Below are positions 57,124 through 64,000 of a stretch of 64,000 nucleotides of DNA, piece by piece (within the stretch, counting starts at the first letter, position 1; each line of letters starts with the position of its first letter). The notes below the pieces were generated by a model, which did no database searches, had not been told where the DNA came from, and saw only the letters and a program-made list of their open reading frames with translations. The position numbers and the translations under genes are program-made. Source of the DNA: Trileptium ribeirensis (Eukaryota > Nematoda > Enoplea > Enoplida > Thoracostomopsidae); contig JASANE010026695.1 of the NCBI GenBank assembly GCA_030248225.1, forward strand, positions 1-64,000, given 5' to 3'.

Positions 57124-57187
57124 ACCATTTTAGCGCAAGCACTGCTTCTTTGTCAAAGTTTACACTTAAAACAGAAGCTGCCGCTAA
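57124..57187 (-). CDS. Possible upstream internal exon of the same unknown gene
   Basis: Preceded by GTATTGCAG and followed by GTGTAC, a weak donor. It reads LAAASVLSVNFDKEAVLALK and ends in phase 1, which fits the acceptor phase at 56,699. Short length and a non-consensus donor keep the call tentative. Confidence 0.3.
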
Positions 57188-57953
57188 CTGCAATACTCAG
57201 TGTTGGAATGCAGAAGCCAATATTTAAATTATGTATCAGTATAATTGACATTTATAACGACTAAAATTTTCATAAGCAAGTGGTGATCTGTATTCACACA
57301 TCAAATGGAAACAAGGACAGAATGATAATATAAACACCAAAATAGAATATATAAATGTTATGATATAAGTCATACATACAGAAACATCCCGAAAAGGCGC
57401 CTCATGTCTAATGTAAAACAGGAGATACTACTGTATATTTACTGTATAAAGGCGTCGGACACCTGTTGTTTCTATTTCTGTGTTAACAAGGTAGATCGAC
57501 GTGTCATCTATACTGCCTAATTTCAGGGTCCCCGGATATCCTTGCATGTACTGTTCTAACGACGCCTCGTACACCATAACCTATGCTGCTGTATAAACTA
57601 AGGGGCTCCGATACCGCTGTGCACATGTTTTGCACACGTGTTTATTGCAGAAGGGCCTCGGACGCCCTTGACACGGCACTGCGTAAAGCGTGTGTAAAAT
57701 GTTGCTAGTATCGACGAACACCAACCGTACAAGGTATTCTAATATTACCTGCTTGCATTCAAATTTCTTGGCAAGATATCACCCATTCGCTGATAAGGGA
57801 TGAATTATATATGTTTATCCAATCAAGTAAAAAACCTAAACCTGCTGCAATAACAGTACGAACAGTATTGTGTTTCGATTACACAAAAATTGCATCTGCC
57901 GTAAGCATAACAGTAACACGTTTGTCACGCAATCACAACATACCCCTTAAAAA

Positions 57954-58070
57954 ATGTCCCCGGCATGGGTGTTCTTTGCATTTTTCACAGCTTTTGTTGC
58001 CCCACTGATAGTTGGGGTCTGGAACGGGATACAATATTGTTGTTACCGGAGGTCCATCCGGAAACCACCT
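57954..58070 (+). pseudogene. Possible orphan P450-like first exon
   Basis: ATG 57,954 opens a hydrophobic segment (WVFFAFFTAFVAPLIVGVW), then a basic stretch and RKPP directly before GTAGTT. This is the layout of P450 exon 1 at 29,244 (signal anchor, basic cluster, PP at the splice site). No other P450 exons are seen downstream to 64,000. It may be a gene continuing outside the window, a remnant, or an unrelated membrane anchor. Confidence 0.3.
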
Positions 58071-58549
58071 GTAGTTGGCGCTAAAATTAATGATATTTCA
58101 AGATAACATATTCAACAGTTTTTTGGTAACATAGAGTTTAGTCGTTGCGAAGATATAAAACTTTTCGAAGTATTTTTAAATGTGAATTCTCATATATATT
58201 TGAAGAAGCCGCAGACCAAGCTGTGATTTTAACAAACCTAGGATTAGGGGTGTACCTTTTTAAGACGCTAAGCCTAATCTTCAAGAATGTTTCTGGTCTT
58301 TACAGTATCTATAAGCAGTTCTCTTTGTGACGTCACGTGACTTCTGTTATATTGACTTCAGATTGGATCTGTGGTAACATTTAATATTGGGTGGGGTCTG
58401 GCGTTTTTAGTCCTGCGCACAATGAGATGTAGCCTGCACGTAGCATAGTTATATTATAGCCACTAAAACAAATGAAAAATTTATCATACGTTAACGTTTA
58501 ACCCTGTCGTTCTTAAATTGACTCATTTGCCAGAGCGTACGCGGCAAAG

Positions 58550-58620
58550 CGATGTAGCTCACAGATAGCGTTGTCGCTAGGTTACGAGGCTCGCACCGAA
58601 ACGATCTAGGTTCAATCTGC
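58550..58620 (+). repeat. tRNA-like short repeat
   Basis: GTTGTCGCTAGG and CTAGGTTCAATCTG at tRNA-like spacing, with GGCTCGCACC between them. Resembles the minus-strand segment at 13,280-13,355. Stems are imperfect; likely a SINE head. Confidence 0.5.
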
Positions 58621-58779
58621 CACTGCGGAAAATGCTTCTTCAAGACTGTAGCAAATACACATAAATTTAAGAAGGAAAGTGTTAAATTTGAAACATTGCG
58701 AAAAATAACAAGCAAACTTTTATGAAACAGAATGACTATGCGCTCACTCCTGCATGTTAAAATCAAAAACTACTAAATA

Positions 58780-60080
58780 AACTATTTTGATATTTGAAAA
58801 TTTTCATATAAAAGCTTAATTCCCGAGACTCTGCAGGCAGAAATGACAAATATAGGTTTTACACGGTTAATCAAGCGAATAACAACTGTTTCACAAAAAT
58901 AATTGCAACAGAAATTGTGCTAACACTTGAATAACTGCTAAAAATTATTAATCCTTGTCCAAAATTTATAATCCTTCTACCATTTATCAAATATTAAAAA
59001 TGGCACTGTTTAACGGTAGCAAATTAACTTTTAAATTATGGCATGCAAGCTCTGCAAAGTGAAAACTTTTCATTAAAGCATTTTAGTGAATAGGTATCTA
59101 AAGCGGGTAGCAGGGGCGGGCAAAAGCCCTATTATTGAGCCGTACTAACACACCCTCCTGAGTCTCCGCATCAACCCCCACGCGCCGGAGGTAGGCCCGA
59201 AATTTCAGCAAATATGACCAAAATTTTAGTAATTCCAAGGCAAAATAGGGCAGAATAATGGGAAAATTGGATAGACCGGAGAATATTTACGAATACCGCC
59301 TAGTCTACCACTTTTTATTGCGCACTTTCTTTGCCCAACACCATTTACCCAGGCGGCAGATTTTACGATCCTCTTAGGAACTTCGAAATGCTTTTTGTTT
59401 TAATTTTTGACAATTAGTACAAGTGAAATCAGCCAAATCTCAAACTAGTTGAAACCAAGCCACAAAACGACGCCGTAAAATCAATCAACATTTAAAGCAA
59501 CAACTTCGATACTCGCTGTTGCAGTGAATTGGTACAACTGCTGAACAAAGTACAATCGAAATACTAGCGTCGTATCAATAGCTATCGAAAAGTATTCAAC
59601 TAATAATATGCGAATGAAGAGCAAAACTGAGTCGGTTCTTATTTTATTGCTATTCAAACCTTTCAATACTCAATGAAATCAGACTTCGAGCTACGGTTAA
59701 TATAGGATTCTGTTGGTACTGTGGTGAATCAAGCAAGGATTTCCTCTTTGCAAGCTGATTTAGCTACTAAGTAGATGCTTCGGGTCTTAAAATTGATCCT
59801 CAAAAGTTTGATCAACACAACAAAGAATTTTGTTGTCTAAAGCTGAAACCCCAGGTTAGTTTTGGAAAAATCAGGCGCTTCACAATATAAATCGTGAAAC
59901 ATATTTTCAAGACGAAAAAACATTCCAGCACAAAGTTCGGAGACGAAGGCCGACCAATCAGTTGTTCAATCAATATTTTCCGTTGAATGGCACCAGTATT
60001 CTAGCTTGCCAACATAATTTTTTAATCTACATTGACGTATAAGAAACTAAGGTATTTCTATATCAAAATTCGAAAAATTG
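58780..60080. other. Non-coding stretch
   Basis: No gene seen. 59,100-59,220 is a GC-rich block (GGGGCGGGC, CACGCGCCGGAGG) similar in style to 42,290-42,350. Confidence 0.4.
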
Positions 60081-60083
60081 CAC

Positions 60084-62399
60084 TTACATATTATATCTTA
60101 GTTGTTCATCATTCTGTGCGAGCTGACATGTCGGATGGTAGCAGCCATCTTTTAGGCACAAACGCAAGCCGAAGAAATACCGCGAAGTATGTTCCACCAT
60201 TTCATGATCAGTCATGACTTGGATAACTGGACAAATTTTGGCCCAAAACTTGGGATATAATTTTTGATATCGTAACAATTTTGATTTTCCCGCACGCAAA
60301 AACTTGGTTAACAATTCCACATCGATGTCCTCTTTCAACTCTCCCTTTATCAACTCAATGTTCATTCCCTGAAATGGCGCGTTATTACAATATCCAATAT
60401 AGTAGTCGATAGCTGCGTCCATATTCCGCAGCAAAAGTTCGCGGCCCTGTGGTGTCTTAAATTGACTATTAGCACCGTATATTGTAGATGGTATGTAAAG
60501 GTTTGAATGTCGCATAACGAGCGCAGCATTTAATAATTCCACGACATTAAGAAATGAACCGCCTGCCCATCTAGTTGTTAGAATGGACACCCAAAGTTTT
60601 TTAGTTAAATGCTGCAATGCAAGAAAGTATCTGACTAACAACTTAGTTGGACCTTCATGCGGGCCGGCATCTCGTCGAAGCAACATCAACTTATAGTCGT
60701 CCGAAGTATACTGAGCCATAATTCTCGAAAAGTCGTCATGATGTTGCTTCGCAGATGGTTTGAACCTTACACCATCTTTCACAACACCAACAGCTTTTGC
60801 TTTGATGTTAGATCTTGCGGGAATATAATATGAAGAAACCTGAATTGTAGCCTTATAATCTGTTGGATAATCTGTGCGTGGCCGCAGCGGCGGTACTCCC
60901 GATATGCTGATTGACCTATGCTGGCAGTGAGTGGACACTGTATCTAGTCTAATAAGTGCAGCGTCATCGTTATCAACACGAATTGCATCTTCGACAAGTC
61001 CTTCAGTATGATCTTTCATACTGTAAAACGCATTGCTCCACATTACATCTGGATTAAATTTCTGATTAAAGCCTTTCCAGCTTCTCTGCGAAACAACGTC
61101 AGCGAACGCGTAGCGACGTCTGTGCCGCGACGACCTTTTACAATCCTTCGGTCCACAGCAAAGCCAAACCAGTGTCTGTGACAAATTAGCCCCTAGTGTT
61201 TTCTCTAAGGCTCTCATAATTGAATTATAAGTAACTTTTTCTGCCATAGCTATCCGTTCCGTACCACTTCCTATGACAAGTGCCGAAATTCGACGCCAAC
61301 GGCTAGCGCCACAGTGGTTATCGCGCACATATTGTTCTATAGCTTTACCAATTTCAGGATATTTTCGTAAAACTGCTGGCACTCTGTTAGGTCTTGCTAT
61401 CTTCTTACTTCTCATTAGAGACAACAGCTGTACTTTTCTGCGTAAATGGTACGCAACAATATTGTGCTTAAGCTTATGCGACAGGTCATACAACGATTTC
61501 GGATCGTTTGCTGACAGCAGGTCGATAGGCTCTTCATACTGCAGCATCCTTAGCGATTTGTTTTCTTGTGATAAACCCAAAGCAGCATTAAGGTAATAAA
61601 GGTCATGCGGTACAGTTTCACCCTTCCGTTCGGCAAAACAAAACACTTGATGCAAAAGAAGCCGCATCATAATCGGATCTTCTTCAGTGTCTGTTAACGT
61701 GGAAAATTCAGAAGCAGCCATTTCTTTTCGTTTTTTAATAAACATAAATAGATTTTTCGCTGAATTAGTGCGGCAAAAAGAATCCATCAATTCATTTATG
61801 AAATTGGAAAGTCGCAACGTTGAAGCGTCGTCATCAATTTCTTTGCAAATAATATCACTGAGATCTTGCTGTATTTTTTCCAGGTGCAAAAGTTTTTCGT
61901 TAACAATAGCAATGGTGTTAGCTGGCCGCCCTATACCGATATTTCTTGCCCTGCGATAGGACATATTTGGAAGTGACTGCAACACCGCGTACTGCAAAAC
62001 CGGTCGTACGATTTGCGGTACTAATTTGTTTAGCTGTTTGAGTAAGGCACTGTTCATAGAACCACACCCTGGTGAAATCAATTTGACAACCTCCGTGATA
62101 TGCTTGCAATGTTCCACTTCGTTTCCTACGTTTGATGCAGCTTTGGAGAACGCCAAAACGCGGTTACCGTTGTGTACTTCGCACAGCACTAATGGATAGT
62201 TCATCGCTAACGTAACAGCTTTCTCCTTTCTATACGGAATATCACTGTAGCAGACGCGCCAGAGCTCTTTTAAATCCGCAACGGGATTTGTTACCAGAAA
62301 TAAACCAAGCTTTACAATCCTTTTATGATATTTCGGAATATTATGGCCCGGTGTTTTTTTCTCTTGTCGCACATATTCACCACAGTGGTAAGCAAGCAT
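60084..62399 (-). CDS. Transposase-like protein of uncharacterised family, 771 codons
   Basis: A single intact frame, ATG 62,399. The frame is open further upstream to a consensus acceptor (TTATTACAG) ending at 62,494, so the true protein probably starts in an upstream exon. N-terminal half: basic and helical, with YRRARNIGIGRPANT. Middle: a cysteine/histidine segment (CCGPKDCKRSSRHRRRY). C-terminal half: YYIPARSNIKAKAVGVVK, then RRDAGPHEGPTKLLVRYFL, TTRWAGGSFLNVVELLNAAL, SNLYIPSTIYG and a terminal CLKDGCYHPTCQ cysteine motif. The RRDxGPxEGP and GGSFLNxVELxNAxL blocks resemble abundant, poorly studied proteins in aquatic invertebrate genomes, and an aspartate and glutamate placed this way would suit a DDE/RNase-H-fold transposase. 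That reading is inference. Intactness suggests recent activity or domestication. Confidence 0.6.
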   Translation of the reverse strand: MLAYHCGEYVRQEKKTPGHNIPKYHKRIVKLGLFLVTNPVADLKELWRVCYSDIPYRKEKAVTLAMNYPLVLCEVHNGNRVLAFSKAASNVGNEVEHCKHITEVVKLISPGCGSMNSALLKQLNKLVPQIVRPVLQYAVLQSLPNMSYRRARNIGIGRPANTIAIVNEKLLHLEKIQQDLSDIICKEIDDDASTLRLSNFINELMDSFCRTNSAKNLFMFIKKRKEMAASEFSTLTDTEEDPIMMRLLLHQVFCFAERKGETVPHDLYYLNAALGLSQENKSLRMLQYEEPIDLLSANDPKSLYDLSHKLKHNIVAYHLRRKVQLLSLMRSKKIARPNRVPAVLRKYPEIGKAIEQYVRDNHCGASRWRRISALVIGSGTERIAMAEKVTYNSIMRALEKTLGANLSQTLVWLCCGPKDCKRSSRHRRRYAFADVVSQRSWKGFNQKFNPDVMWSNAFYSMKDHTEGLVEDAIRVDNDDAALIRLDTVSTHCQHRSISISGVPPLRPRTDYPTDYKATIQVSSYYIPARSNIKAKAVGVVKDGVRFKPSAKQHHDDFSRIMAQYTSDDYKLMLLRRDAGPHEGPTKLLVRYFLALQHLTKKLWVSILTTRWAGGSFLNVVELLNAALVMRHSNLYIPSTIYGANSQFKTPQGRELLLRNMDAAIDYYIGYCNNAPFQGMNIELIKGELKEDIDVELLTKFLRAGKSKLLRYQKLYPKFWAKICPVIQVMTDHEMVEHTSRYFFGLRLCLKDGCYHPTCQLAQNDEQLRYNM

Positions 62400-62493
62400 C
62401 TCTCGGACAGTTACTGTGATGTGGGATACCGTGATGCACGGGTACTCAGTATACCGCCGTCGATCTTGCGCACAATTTTTGAGAACTGGTGCC
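62400..62493 (-). CDS. Probable 5' extension of the transposase-like ORF (same exon)
   Basis: In frame with ATG 62,399 and free of stops up to the acceptor at 62,494-62,495. It begins APVLKNCAQDRRRY. If spliced as predicted, these 31 codons belong to the protein and the first exon lies further upstream, beyond about 62,500, where none could be identified. Confidence 0.45.
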
Positions 62494-62844
62494 CTGTAAT
62501 AAAAAATTTCGAACCTTCGAAATTTCGTCCAGTTGACAAAATAGGATCGCTGAGCAATTCACTGAATATCACAGTTATTTGGTTGTGTGTTTATTATGAC
62601 CGAGTCAGTACCAACACAGTATCGCTTTTTAGAGCCCATGAACCCTTTAGAGACCGGAACTTATTATCGTTAGAAAAACAACTTAGTGCGGGGGTCCGGC
62701 CCGTCAGCTCTTCGACTTAGAATTACTATACGGCTCATACAACATGCAGTTAACTTAACCTAGGGCTCAGCCTTAGGCTAAGTATATTGAGAAATGCATG
62801 ACATGCCTTTCAGCCATCCCTCCGTAAAACTAGTATCTCGTAAT

Positions 62845-63500
62845 CGGGGGTGAAACGGAGCGATCGTGAATGCATCAAGTGGACATTTTGTAATCATTTC
62901 TAACAGGCTTTGTATTTGATGTATATACTACACTAAAATCTCTGTAATCCTGATCTCATTAAAACACTAAAGCACCTTCGACCCTAAACCCATCGACAAC
63001 AACTGAAGACGCACGAAATTCTAAACCATCGTATCCGTATTCTTCACGAAACCATCGTATCTGTATAGCCTATATATACAATTCTTGATTCCCAGTAAGC
63101 AATACGTAACCAAACAACTGAAAACAGCTTTTACGCCATCGAGAATCAGGTTCAATGACCCTAACGTCATTAAAAACATCAGAAAAGCATGCGATGGACG
63201 TGCTGGACTCTAGAAACCTAAGCCATTATATGCAGCCTGCCCAAAATTAAATATATAGACCATTCTTGATGCCCTGCACGCAATACATAACCAGACAAAT
63301 GAAAACACAATGTTTTTGGAAATCGGATTCGTCGAGCTTAAACCCGTGAAACCCCAAGAATGCGTATAATATAGTCAAGTTATACTCAAGATAGCATAAC
63401 CATCGTATGGTAAAAACAGGCAATACTATGTCGAATTTTGAATAATCGCTATTTCATGAAAAGTGTCGACGAACCATATTCGGGCCCACAGCGGCCCACC
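62845..63500 (-). repeat. Tandem repeat of about 180-bp units, inverse of 20,670-21,310
   Basis: Units with CTTGATTCCCAGTAAGCAAT near 63,085 and CTTGATGCCCTGCACGCAAT near 63,270 are about 186 bp apart, and are the complement of the TATTGCGTGCAG-CATCAAG units near 20,940. The ends also match: CATATTCGGGCCCACAGCGG here (63,473) against CCGCTGTGGGGCCGAATATG near 20,690. Confidence 0.8.
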
Positions 63501-64000
63501 GAGTAGTCCAACGAAAAAGTCAAGGTCTTCAAAGTTGTAGATTGCGATGTGCTGATTCTGTGTGCCTTTTTTGATGCGAAGCCTAGGTCGCGACGTATGG
63601 GCTGCGAAACACTGCAATCCGTATGGACAGGTTTGGTAAAGAATACTTAAAAATCTATTTTTTTGCTATTTTGACCTAAAAGATGGAGTCGGAGCAGTTC
63701 GCTTTCAACTAAAGAGCGTGTCGTCATCACTTTTCGCTATTGCTATCGAACAAAAAATTTGTCGAAAGTCGTCCATGGTAAAATGAGTTATGACTGACTG
63801 TGACAGACAAACGAAATTTTCGCGATTTTCCCTCTCAGTGAAAACATCGCTCGCTTCGCTCGCTCTGTTTCAATTGCAATAATAATAATTGGCACGCTAG
63901 TAGGAAGAAAACAATAGCCAAACACTTGGTTCCCATAACAGAAAAAACTAATACGTATTCTTCACTTGAAGTTGTAAGAATCTTCGGTAAGCCCTAGGTA
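63501..64000. other. Right edge of window, no gene seen
   Basis: Contains a short TCGCTCGCTTCGCTCGCTC run near 63,847-63,866, related to the CGCTCGCTCC flank of the 180-bp repeat near 21,348. No coding evidence. Confidence 0.5.

Overview
The window is AT-rich animal nuclear DNA. Evidence for this is a spliced microsomal cytochrome P450 gene with consensus splice sites, tRNA-derived short repeats, hAT and Harbinger-type DNA elements, a non-LTR retrotransposon remnant and the remains of a Maverick/Polinton (adintovirus-like) element. Nothing prokaryotic is visible. The phylum cannot be named safely; an invertebrate is most likely.

Layout. 1-16,846: a very large imperfect palindrome (left arm 1-7,661, spacer 7,662-7,947, right arm 7,948-16,846; it may run off the left edge). 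Its arms carry a hAT element with a perfect 8-bp target duplication in the right arm, and tRNA-Asp-headed SINE-like repeats. 16,850-29,200: gene-poor repeats, including a GCCGG-rich element, a roughly 180-bp tandem repeat, a further copy of the palindrome's outer repeat, a decayed LINE (24,060-25,255, minus) and a nested hAT MITE (26,138-26,884). 29,244-41,997: one P450 gene on the plus strand, eight coding exons that join in phase into 517 codons, with two dead tandem copies of exon 2 and a partial copy of exon 4 in its introns. 42,000-44,600: a Harbinger-like MITE, a 160-bp tandem duplication and a TATATG microsatellite.

44,600-51,910: the most interesting segment, a truncated Maverick/Polinton read on the minus strand. 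In transcription order it holds a 5'-truncated integrase with chromodomain, an A32-like packaging ATPase with a zinc finger, a small core-like protein, a conserved structural-type protein, a NADAR-domain protein, a TATA-binding-protein homologue, a probable minor capsid protein, a small very basic protein, the major capsid protein, a frameshifted membrane protein and an unknown 110-residue protein. DNA polymerase B and protease are not present, so this copy is not autonomous. Five genes share a TTCTTAAAA-type motif 23-27 nt before their ATG, and two hammerhead-ribozyme-like folds lie after the last two genes. An element-encoded TBP, a shared TTAAAA-type promoter motif and self-cleaving RNA signals together suggest the element carried its own transcription and processing module.

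51,910-64,000: repeat-rich DNA with two possible internal exons of an unknown minus-strand gene (56.5-57.2 kb), a possible lone P450-like first exon (57,954), an intact 771-codon transposase-like ORF (60,084-62,399, minus, probably extended 5' by splicing) and an inverted array of the same 180-bp repeat seen near 21 kb.
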